The position numbers and the translations under genes were made by a program. A DNA stretch of 12,609 nucleotides from an uncultured Clostridia bacterium (GTDB lineage: Bacteria; Bacillota; Clostridia; Oscillospirales; Acutalibacteraceae): the NCBI GenBank assembly GCA_946539105.1, contig CAMNHG010000032.1, positions 1 to 12,609 on the forward strand, in the 5' to 3' direction. Shown one piece after another: positions 5,614 through 12,609 of the stretch; position 1 is the stretch's first letter, and the number at the start of each line of letters is the position of its first letter. The notes beneath the pieces were generated by a model, which was given only the letters and a program-made list of their open reading frames with translations, was not told the origin of the DNA and did not search any database.

Positions 5614-8600
5614 ATGAAATCACAAATAAAACGCTTCTCAAAATCCACACTTTCAGTCATACTCTCACTATGTATGCTCGTATCCTGCATGACAGTAGGC
5701 ATAATCGCTACCGGCGCGGCTGTTTCGGATGATGAAGCCGTAGGTTATGATACTTTTAGAACTTACTTCACGCCCTACTATTCGGGAAGCGATGGCAACG
5801 GCTGGATTAAGGATAACAAAACTATCCTTGCAAGATATCTGCCGGGTGATAATTCATGGCAGACAGCCGAAGCGCATGATACCGGTAGAACCATCAGCGG
5901 TAAGCGCGTATATTATGTCGATCTTGAAAACCGTTACGGCGGAGCTGATAATCTGTATTTCAGAGCAGGAAGCAGTATAAGTGACTGCGATCAGACATCA
6001 AATCAGATTCACCCGTTCTCATCTTGGAATACGAGTTTTCCGAATAAATATTATACCGGCAGCAGTTGGACTACGCCGAGTTATGATACTTTTAAGCTGA
6101 AAAATAACGGCGCTGATTTAGCTACGTTTACTTATTCTTCCGGCCTCCAATATACAGCAACCGCGACCCTTACCAAGGGAACAACATATAAGCTGAATGT
6201 TAATGACGGAACAAATTATTGGGCTAACGGCGGCGCAGGATCAATTACATCAAGCGGTTCGGCAACGATGTATAGATATGGTTCCGGCGGCAGCGGTGAC
6301 TGTTTAACGGTTACGCCCTCGGTTACAGGAACATATTCATTTACGTGGACGCTTAATGATAAGGGTTCTCGTGAAGACGCAGGAACACTTGCGGTAACAT
6401 ATCCAACAACCTATACTGTTAGCTATACATTGGGTACTCATGTTAATAAATCATCTGTTTCAGGTGGTGATGATAACGGCAGCGGAACTATAACCGCGGC
6501 ATCAGGCAGTAATGTTGCTATAACAGTTACCTATGACACTAACTATACATACGACAGTACAAATTCAAGCTTAGGCGGAGCGACTGCTTCAAACAGCAAC
6601 AAGACCTTTACATTCAGCAGTATAAGCTCGAATAAAACAATTAGTATTGCGGCAAAATCATCTTTGACAGCCCTTTCCGCACCGGCGACGGTTACCTTGA
6701 ACGGTTCGGCGGCTAACTGCAGCGTTAGCACAACAACAGTAGGCGCGAAAATCAGGCTCGCTTGGAGCAGCGTTACAAACGCAGGTTCGTATAAGGTATA
6801 TAAGGGAAATACCCTTGTTACTACGGTTACTACTCTTTACTACGATATTGAGAGAGCGGCATCCTATTCCGGAGCGTACAGCGTTGTTGCCGTGCCGAGC
6901 AACACGAGCTCATACAGTGAATCCGCAAAATCAACGGCGCGAACCCTTACGGTAAGCAAGTCAAGGCTTAACACCCCGACCTTGTCTGTAACACCCACGG
7001 CGATTGCGAACGGCGATTCCGTTTCGCTCACCCTTACAGATACAAACACCTCGTTTACGGCTGCTCAGTTTACCTATTACTACTACACCGGATCTTATGT
7101 AACCCTCAGCAATGATTACATAATGACCCCGGGTGTAGCAAAAACCCTTTATCCGACTTCAAACACAACATATATGGCGTGTGCTTATCCTCTCAACGGC
7201 GAAAATAACGATTATTATCTCCAGAGTTACAGCGCATCGTCAAGTCAGGTAAGCGTTTATTCTCCGGGTTGGTATTTGGTCGGTGACCTTGTTGATTCCA
7301 CAAACAACAAATGGAACAATCAGACAACCTATCCGGTTGATACTTATGTTTCTGCAAACGTATTCAAAAGAACGGTTACTTATGAGAACGGCGGAACAAA
7401 CGATAAGCATTATTTCAGGGTTTACAACGGATCAAATCAATACACGGTTACAAGCGGCACGGATACCGATATGTCCACGCATAACACCTCGGGAACAGCT
7501 GTAACCGCAGGTACTTCCACCACAAACGGCGCGATGTATGTAACCGGTCAGGGCACATTTAATGTTTATGTTGACCAGTCCGGAAGCAGCCCGAAGGTTT
7601 GGGTAGTTAAGACCGCGCTGCAGACATACACCACAACGGTATATGTAAACCAGGATTCCGGTGCTACTAATTTGTACGCGTGGAAGGACGATAACAATGA
7701 GGTTTCGGCATGGCCCGGCGAATTAATTACCGGCACAACGGAAACCGTCAATGATATCCCCTACTATAAGTATATTTTTGAAGGCTATTGGGATCATATC
7801 AATATGGTTCCGAACAAGAGCAACGGAAGTGTAAAAACTGCGGATATAACCAATGTAGCGGCAAATGCTACGTATTATATTACGTGGGACGGCAGCAACG
7901 GAACAACCGCTTCAATCTCCACGACCGCTCCTGTTATTCAGCTCGGATACAAAGTCCAGAACACATCCTCAGCTTCACATGTGGATTTCTCAAGCCGTTC
8001 GGTTTCGGTTACTTTGGGAGCTAACACAACCTACGAGTTCTGGATGAAATCCGCGAACACCCATTACAACGACCAGGGTTCGGGCACAATGACACGAGCC
8101 AACTGCACAAACTGGACGTTCAACACCAACACTACAAATACAAAGATTCAAACGGATCTGGCGGGCACATACACATTTACCTACACAGTCAGCGGAAGCA
8201 ACTTTGTTATGAGCGTGACCTACCCGCCCGAACCAAAATACACAGTCACGATCAATCAGGGCGACCACGGAACCCTAACGGTTGACGGAAACTCGTTTAC
8301 TACGGGAGGAACCGTTCAGATCGGCTCGCTGACGACGGCTACGGTTCAGGCTAACGCCGCCTCGGGTTATCACTTCACGGGATGGACTACTACCGGCGGA
8401 GTATCAGCGGCAAGCGGTTACTCAACATCATCAAACCCGATCGTTATCAACGCGAGCGCAACCGGTACATTGACGGCGACATATGAAGAAAATTCATATA
8501 CGCTGACGCTTCAAAGCCAGAATACAAGCTATGGTACAATTACTGCTCCTGCATCAAAAACAATGACTGTGCATCCGTTTACTGCAACGTCACTAAGCGG

Positions 8601-11600
8601 CGTAACCGTTGCTCCGGCTAACGGCTACAAATTCAACGGATGGAAAGCAGGCACAGGCGTAACACTTTCCGGACAAAGTTCTACGACTCCATCTTCCGGC
8701 ACAGTTAAGGCGTCACAAGACTCAACTTTGACCGCGAAATTTACTAAGGTAAGCTACAGCCTGACAGGTAAAACATCACTCAACGGAACCGTAGGCAATT
8801 ACGGAACGGTTAAGTTTTACTCAAACTCAGGCTGCACTAATGAGATAACAACGTCGCAAATCGGCAATACCGTTTACGCGAAGTTTACATCAAGCACACA
8901 CACGCTTGTTAACTTCACTTTGGTCGGTACAGGAACAAGCAACCCAACCACTAACGGCAATGTATTCTCATTTAAGATGGGATACAGCAACGTTATTCTT
9001 ACAGCAAATGTTTCCCCGCAGTCGTCTGTTACCTATTACGTTGATATGCATAACAACGATATGTCCGGCAAGACGGTTAAAGTATCCGTTGTAAACAGCA
9101 GCGGAGCCGTAGTTAAGGACGGTAACGGCAATAACTGTGAAGCAAACTTGGCAAAGCAGGGTAACTCCACGGTTTACGCAGCTTCCATTAATACTCCGCT
9201 GACACCCAGCGGCAGCGGCTACAGCGCGTTAAAATTCAAAGTTACATACAACGGAACAGCATATCCCAAGGAACTTGCGTCAAATCAGGTTTCTGTTCTT
9301 TACGGAATGACAAATAAAGAAATTTGGCTTGAAGCAGTTAACGAGTCATCACAGACTTTAAGCATTCAGTATTCAACAGCCTTTGTACCTGCTTCCGGCT
9401 CAACTCCCGCAGTTGCCGAAGGCAACAGAAGGATTTACCTTGCAAAGCCGTATGAATGGCAGACCACCGATAATGATTGGGAAAACATCGGCGTTTACCA
9501 CTGGGGAGATTATTCCGACATCCTATGGAACAACGGCGTCCATATGAACTACCTCGGATACGGAAAAATGCCCGGTGCAGAAGCAAGCAGCACAGATAAA
9601 TATCACTTCTACTATGTAGATTTGCCCAAGGCGATTAACGGCAACAAGGTTCAGAATATAATCTTCCAGGGTTGGGGAACAAACACAACCGCAGGTGATT
9701 ATACCAAAGCCCAGACAGGCAATATTGAGGAAATCCCCGATTCCGCAAACTTCTTTGTTCTTTCAAAGGACGGTAATGCGTATTCGGGCACAATGGCAGA
9801 GGAAAATGTTAAAATCCCGACTTTCGCAAGACATGCCGCTACGGTTGCGATGAACGTCGGAGAAAGCGGAGTAAGCATTGCCCCGAACTATACCGGCGCA
9901 AAGGTAACATATACGTCGGGCAACACCTCTAAGGTTACGGTGAGCAGCACAGGCGTTATCACTCCGGTTGCTTCTACTATAACCAACGGAACAGATACTC
10001 CCGTTACCATCACGGTTAAGGTTTACGGTACAATCGGTGAGCAGATTCGAACAGAGGGCGGAACCGTCCTCAACGGCGGCGACGCTGTAAGCTACACCGT
10101 AAGAGTAAGCGTTCACAATCCAAGCAATTTTAACGGCTTTAATATTATGTCGATTGAAAGCGATACTTACACAGTAAGCATTCCAAACGTTGGTTCCGAT
10201 CAGCCCGGTTACTTTGATATGAGTAATGAGGATATGGAATTTACCGTTACCGGATTGCTTGGAGTAAGCTCATCAAAAACATCGGCTGTTATTACACCAT
10301 CTTCCGCTACAAATCCTAATAGCTTTACCGTAAAATACGCTAAGAAAAATACCAGGTTTTCCGGATATAATGATATAGAAATTGTCGGAAAGATCGTAAC
10401 AAAATCCATAACGCACACCACAACCGGAAACCGCTATGGTATTAAGAATTGGCTGCTTGCAAATAATACGGATCCCGAATACACAATTTCAAAAGTTATT
10501 AATAACGGAACCGAAACGGCAACCACAATCGGCGTAAACTTTACCGGCGCTTCTTCATCAACTTTCAGAGCTGTTTTTGAAAGCTATGTTTATGTCGACG
10601 TAAACTTTACCTTCAATTACTACGAGTATAAGCCCGAGGTTGACGCGGACGGAATGATTAACTATCCTTACGATGCAACCTGGGCAGATGAGGATAATGA
10701 GAATAATAAATTCGCTGCTTCTCATGAGTTAAAGACCTATACAGTAAGCAATTACGAGGTAAGGAATAAAACAGCAGCTAATATCACAACAGCTGATTTG
10801 GCAACTGCCGCAGCTACCGCTATCGGTGTTATGCCGTCAAACAACTACTATACCTACACCATCACTGCTGCGAAAACTACGAAGGAAGAAATAACCGGAG
10901 ATAATTTTACAGTTAACTCCACGGTTAATATGACGCAAAACGTAAGACATTACAGCGTATATTTAAACGGAAGTATTTTTGGAACTGCTAACAGCTACAC
11001 ATATCAGCAGTACGTTGAGCCGACTGTCAATACAGCTTCCAAGTGGTACGCGGTAGAAAGCGCGGCTGATACAAACACTGCAAATGCTCCTCTGCTCGCG
11101 ACCGGAACAGGCTACAAGTTCAGAGTAAAGGGAGATACTTTCCTTAGAACCGTTACCGGAACTTCGGGTGTAGATCCTCTCCGCTCAGAGGTTGACTTTT
11201 CTCACTATGAGGTTATCCACAGGGATAATCCTAAAACTGAGCAGGAAGAATTAGTTGAATATCTGCTTCAGAACTTCTACATTGCGGACTTCTTCAGTCC
11301 GGCGAATGTGCTCGATCCAAGCTCCAACAACGGTCAGGGTAACCTCCCATACGATGACGCTCAGTTTGTCGGCGGCGGCGTGGTTTACTACTCAATGAAT
11401 GGCGTTACTGAAAACAGTCAGGGCACTCCGTTTGCCAACGCTGTTTCGGCAGGTTATGTAGACGGTTCTACAGGCAAGATCAATGAAGACGCGGTTAAAG
11501 AGATGCTCAAAACAAACATTGAGGCGCAGTACGCTGAGGATAACATCGCAGGAACAGCCGGCGAAGAAACGGCTATGAAGGTAGCCTACGGCACCGAGAT

Positions 11601-11994
11601 TGAGGCAACTAAGAACGTCGAGGGCGGATTTAACACAGGTATTATCTACAGATATTTGCCTCTTAATCAGTATAAGAGAAACAATTCCGGCGCGATTAAG
11701 AAATACTCAAAGAACGAGCAAGGGGAATATGTAGAGGACGAGAACGGTGAGTATGTTTATGAAGTTAACACCAACACCTTCCGTTATTCCAACACCCTCC
11801 AATCCTACCAGTACGTTTACGCAAGCGGTAATGAGAATAAGTCTACCAACGCAGGAAAGAATATGAGACTTTATTCCTACTATGTTTACTCATACACTGC
11901 TTATAATCAGGAAACCAACGTTCCCGAGACAAAGTATGAGATTGTTATTTCAGACAATTACTCAGACGCTTCCACCTACTGGAACGGAAACTAA
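5614..11994 (+). CDS. Giant secreted multimodular protein with starch-binding-like, Ig-like and InlB-type repeats (2126 aa)
   Basis: Predicted extracellular binding or scaffold protein without a visible enzyme domain. Signal peptide about 1-36, cut near GAA/VSDD; an internal LVSC (22-25) could instead be a lipobox. By-eye modules: YYVDL module 46-155; beta module A 165-263; repeat-like 266-350; FN3-like 352-448; Ig-like 451-548; GWYLVGD module 552-667; CBM26-like 671-770, with NLYAWKDDNNEVSAW followed by PGELI; second copy of module A 776-871; three InlB/Flg_new-type repeats 875-957, 960-1045 and 1046-1135, the first two with the GYxFxGW signature; YYVDM region 1138-1260; second YYVDL-type module 1272-1386; Big_2-like 1403-1495; a long unassigned C-terminal region 1500-2126, whose last 250 residues are Tyr/Asn-rich and end YWNGN. 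No LPXTG, dockerin, SLH or C-terminal helix is seen. It has its own promoter, leader and terminator. The modules suggest binding to starch or related glucans outside the cell. Confidence 0.9.
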   Translation: MKSQIKRFSKSTLSVILSLCMLVSCMTVGIIATGAAVSDDEAVGYDTFRTYFTPYYSGSDGNGWIKDNKTILARYLPGDNSWQTAEAHDTGRTISGKRVYYVDLENRYGGADNLYFRAGSSISDCDQTSNQIHPFSSWNTSFPNKYYTGSSWTTPSYDTFKLKNNGADLATFTYSSGLQYTATATLTKGTTYKLNVNDGTNYWANGGAGSITSSGSATMYRYGSGGSGDCLTVTPSVTGTYSFTWTLNDKGSREDAGTLAVTYPTTYTVSYTLGTHVNKSSVSGGDDNGSGTITAASGSNVAITVTYDTNYTYDSTNSSLGGATASNSNKTFTFSSISSNKTISIAAKSSLTALSAPATVTLNGSAANCSVSTTTVGAKIRLAWSSVTNAGSYKVYKGNTLVTTVTTLYYDIERAASYSGAYSVVAVPSNTSSYSESAKSTARTLTVSKSRLNTPTLSVTPTAIANGDSVSLTLTDTNTSFTAAQFTYYYYTGSYVTLSNDYIMTPGVAKTLYPTSNTTYMACAYPLNGENNDYYLQSYSASSSQVSVYSPGWYLVGDLVDSTNNKWNNQTTYPVDTYVSANVFKRTVTYENGGTNDKHYFRVYNGSNQYTVTSGTDTDMSTHNTSGTAVTAGTSTTNGAMYVTGQGTFNVYVDQSGSSPKVWVVKTALQTYTTTVYVNQDSGATNLYAWKDDNNEVSAWPGELITGTTETVNDIPYYKYIFEGYWDHINMVPNKSNGSVKTADITNVAANATYYITWDGSNGTTASISTTAPVIQLGYKVQNTSSASHVDFSSRSVSVTLGANTTYEFWMKSANTHYNDQGSGTMTRANCTNWTFNTNTTNTKIQTDLAGTYTFTYTVSGSNFVMSVTYPPEPKYTVTINQGDHGTLTVDGNSFTTGGTVQIGSLTTATVQANAASGYHFTGWTTTGGVSAASGYSTSSNPIVINASATGTLTATYEENSYTLTLQSQNTSYGTITAPASKTMTVHPFTATSLSGVTVAPANGYKFNGWKAGTGVTLSGQSSTTPSSGTVKASQDSTLTAKFTKVSYSLTGKTSLNGTVGNYGTVKFYSNSGCTNEITTSQIGNTVYAKFTSSTHTLVNFTLVGTGTSNPTTNGNVFSFKMGYSNVILTANVSPQSSVTYYVDMHNNDMSGKTVKVSVVNSSGAVVKDGNGNNCEANLAKQGNSTVYAASINTPLTPSGSGYSALKFKVTYNGTAYPKELASNQVSVLYGMTNKEIWLEAVNESSQTLSIQYSTAFVPASGSTPAVAEGNRRIYLAKPYEWQTTDNDWENIGVYHWGDYSDILWNNGVHMNYLGYGKMPGAEASSTDKYHFYYVDLPKAINGNKVQNIIFQGWGTNTTAGDYTKAQTGNIEEIPDSANFFVLSKDGNAYSGTMAEENVKIPTFARHAATVAMNVGESGVSIAPNYTGAKVTYTSGNTSKVTVSSTGVITPVASTITNGTDTPVTITVKVYGTIGEQIRTEGGTVLNGGDAVSYTVRVSVHNPSNFNGFNIMSIESDTYTVSIPNVGSDQPGYFDMSNEDMEFTVTGLLGVSSSKTSAVITPSSATNPNSFTVKYAKKNTRFSGYNDIEIVGKIVTKSITHTTTGNRYGIKNWLLANNTDPEYTISKVINNGTETATTIGVNFTGASSSTFRAVFESYVYVDVNFTFNYYEYKPEVDADGMINYPYDATWADEDNENNKFAASHELKTYTVSNYEVRNKTAANITTADLATAAATAIGVMPSNNYYTYTITAAKTTKEEITGDNFTVNSTVNMTQNVRHYSVYLNGSIFGTANSYTYQQYVEPTVNTASKWYAVESAADTNTANAPLLATGTGYKFRVKGDTFLRTVTGTSGVDPLRSEVDFSHYEVIHRDNPKTEQEELVEYLLQNFYIADFFSPANVLDPSSNNGQGNLPYDDAQFVGGGVVYYSMNGVTENSQGTPFANAVSAGYVDGSTGKINEDAVKEMLKTNIEAQYAEDNIAGTAGEETAMKVAYGTEIEATKNVEGGFNTGIIYRYLPLNQYKRNNSGAIKKYSKNEQGEYVEDENGEYVYEVNTNTFRYSNTLQSYQYVYASGNENKSTNAGKNMRLYSYYVYSYTAYNQETNVPETKYEIVISDNYSDASTYWNGN
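6106..8226 (+). repeat. Internal duplication of a ~95-residue beta module inside the 2126-residue protein
   Basis: Residues 165-263 (6106-6402) and 776-871 (7939-8226) share one layout: a strand leading to LTKGTTYKL versus LGANTTYEF, then an Asn/Gly/Thr-rich middle, then VTGTYSFTWTLND versus LAGTYTFTYTVSG, ending LAVTYP versus MSVTYP. Both are followed by a YTVSYT/YTVTI strand opening an InlB-like unit. The divergence suggests an old duplication of a two-domain block; the coordinates span both copies and what lies between. Confidence 0.6.
8236..9018 (+). repeat. Three tandem InlB/Flg_new-type repeats (protein level)
   Basis: Residues 875-957, 960-1045 and 1046-1135 each begin with a YTVT/YTLT/YSLT strand, then a Gly-Thr-rich turn, and end with a LTATY/LTAKF/ILTAN strand. 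The first two carry GYHFTGW and GYKFNGW, the signature of divergent InlB B-repeats common in Firmicutes surface proteins. The third has lost the GW signature. Confidence 0.65.
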
Positions 11995-12003
11995 ACCCAA
12001 ATT

Positions 12004-12040
12004 AAAACTGCCGCTCGCTTAAACGGGCGGCAGTTTTTTT
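12004..12040 (+). terminator. Rho-independent terminator after the 2126-residue gene, possibly bidirectional
   Basis: Stem CTGCCGCTCG (12008-12017) with CGGGCGGCAG (12024-12033), one T-G wobble, 6-nt loop, flanked by AAAA and a run of seven T. On the minus strand the same stem is followed by TTTTAATTT, so it may also stop transcripts of the convergent dockerin gene. Confidence 0.92.
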
Positions 12041-12079
12041 GTGTTTAAACAGCAAAAAACAAAGGGACTGACACAATAA

Positions 12080-12188
12080 ACCAAAAACTACCGCTGTCAT
12101 CCCGAGCGAAGTCGAGGGATCTCCATGATTCTGCTGAATTTTGGGGATTTCTCCACGCACTTCGCTTGGTCGAAATGACATTTTTGGT
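12080..12188. repeat. Intergenic palindromic repeat of the 'GTCAT..CGAGCGAAG' type (REP/MITE-like)
   Basis: The left arm starts TGTCATCCCGAGCGAAGT (12095-12112) and the right arm ends ACTTCGCTTGGTCGAAATGACA (12159-12180). They are imperfect inverted copies around a short spacer with GGGATCTCC and GGGGATTTCTCC. Outer flanks ACCAAAAA (12080-12087) and TTTTTGGT (12181-12188) are also inverted copies. This resembles non-coding hairpin repeats I have seen between genes of many Clostridia and Bacteroidetes. No ORF lies inside. The remaining intergenic bases 12189-12235 show nothing further. Confidence 0.65.
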
Positions 12189-12235
12189 AATTAATGGCTT
12201 GCTGTGACAGCCCCTTAATGTTTATGTTGTTGAGT

Positions 12236-12609
12236 TTACGCGTTTACGTATGTGCCGGTGAGCTTCAAGTCCTCGTTGAACTCAGCGGCGTATTTCTGAA
12301 TCAGCGTAGCGTCAGCTACGGAAATAATCTTGTCGCCGTTGCAGTCGCCGGCAAGTTTTTCCTTTGCGTTAAAGGTAGTCAGCTCGGCGGCGCATTTCTG
12401 AACCAAAGTAGCGTCAGATACTGAGATAATGCCGTCAAAGTTAGCGTCGCCTACGAGGATTTTATCCTCATCACCGTCTGTTGAGGGCTGAGTCGGAGTA
12501 ACCTCCGCGTCATCGTATTTCTCCCACGCTCCGTTGCGGTATATGTAATCCGCACCGGGAATGGTTTGGTTAAATGTCTGGTTGCCGCCGTTATCGCTGA
12601 AGATACACA
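12236..12609 (-). CDS. Dockerin-bearing secreted protein, C-terminal end only (start beyond window)
   Basis: Minus-strand frame open from the window end to the TAA at 12236-12238, giving 123 residues. Residues 1-31 (IFSDNGGNQT ... YIYRNGAWEKYD) look like the end of a CBM25/26-type starch-binding module. An acidic Thr/Pro linker (about 32-52) follows. Residues 53-109 are a type I dockerin: repeat one GDANFDGIISVSDATLVQK and repeat two GDCNGDKIISVADATLIQK, 34 residues apart, each with calcium ligands D-x-N-x-D ... D (D54, N56, D58, D65; D88, N90, D92, D99). Repeat two has Lys in place of the usual Gly after the third ligand. Dockerins plug enzymes or binding proteins into cohesin-bearing scaffolds; with starch-type modules the closest known setting is the Ruminococcus bromii amylosome. 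The catalytic part, if any, is outside the window. It runs convergently to the 2126-residue gene. Confidence 0.93.
   Translation of the reverse strand, partial: CIFSDNGGNQTFNQTIPGADYIYRNGAWEKYDDAEVTPTQPSTDGDEDKILVGDANFDGIISVSDATLVQKCAAELTTFNAKEKLAGDCNGDKIISVADATLIQKYAAEFNEDLKLTGTYVNA

Noticed and set aside
9763..10116. Minus-strand frame of 117 codons inside the giant protein gene
   Set aside because: Antisense shadow; its Cys/Arg-rich, low-sense composition differs from real proteins here and no start signal is present.
11900..11994. Dockerin or sortase anchor at the C-terminus of the giant protein
   Set aside because: No GDxNxDG repeats, LPXTG, hydrophobic helix or basic tail; it ends YWNGN.
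12080..12188. Insertion sequence or attachment site
   Set aside because: No transposase or integrase and no flanking duplication visible; the palindromic repeat explanation is enough.
12194..12424. Plus-strand frame of 76 codons near the window end
   Set aside because: It is the antisense of the dockerin repeats, whose calcium motifs on the minus strand are clear; the duplicated look (LNQRSVSY/LNQSSVRY) simply mirrors the two dockerin repeats.
1..12609. CRISPR arrays, tRNA or rRNA genes
   Set aside because: No regularly spaced identical repeats, cloverleaf sequences or rRNA signatures were found on reading both strands.

Overview
The window looks like a piece of a gut Clostridia genome, most likely a Ruminococcus-like member of the Oscillospiraceae. 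The basis is AT-leaning Gram-positive-style DNA with strong AGGAGG-type ribosome binding sites, a type I dockerin with DATLVQK/DATLIQK helices, starch-binding (CBM26-like) modules, and a SipW-type signal peptidase. No rRNA or marker gene is present, so the genus is inference.

Layout. Positions 1-5296 hold one plus-strand operon of tightly spaced genes. In order: the 3' end of a secreted protein with a module-like region and a His/Asp-rich tail; an 835-residue secreted protein with a SipW-style N-terminus, a possible TasA/camelysin-like domain and CBM26-like modules; a 415-residue secreted protein of the same export type; an ER-type (Ser/His) signal peptidase of the SipW group; and a 135-residue lipoprotein. 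A rho-independent terminator closes the operon. Its promoter lies upstream of the window. Positions 5329-5613 carry a sigma-A-like promoter and a roughly 150-nt leader with three predicted hairpins, two of which show the same 8-nt loop sequence. Positions 5614-11994 encode a 2126-residue secreted multimodular protein with no recognised catalytic domain, dockerin or sortase signal, followed by a strong terminator. Positions 12080-12188 hold an intergenic palindromic repeat. Positions 12236-12609 on the minus strand are the 3' end of a dockerin protein, running convergently; its start lies outside the window.

How it may work together. In Bacillus, SipW matures TasA/TapA, which form extracellular fibres. 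Here a SipW-type peptidase sits directly behind two proteins with fitting N-termini, and these proteins also carry modules resembling starch-binding modules. One module type (centred on a YYVDL strand) occurs both in the 415-residue operon protein and in the 2126-residue protein of the next transcription unit, and the convergent gene encodes a dockerin. My reading, which is inference, is a dedicated surface system for holding starch or another alpha-glucan: SipW-processed, possibly fibre-forming proteins with carbohydrate-binding modules, beside dockerin-bearing amylosome-type components.
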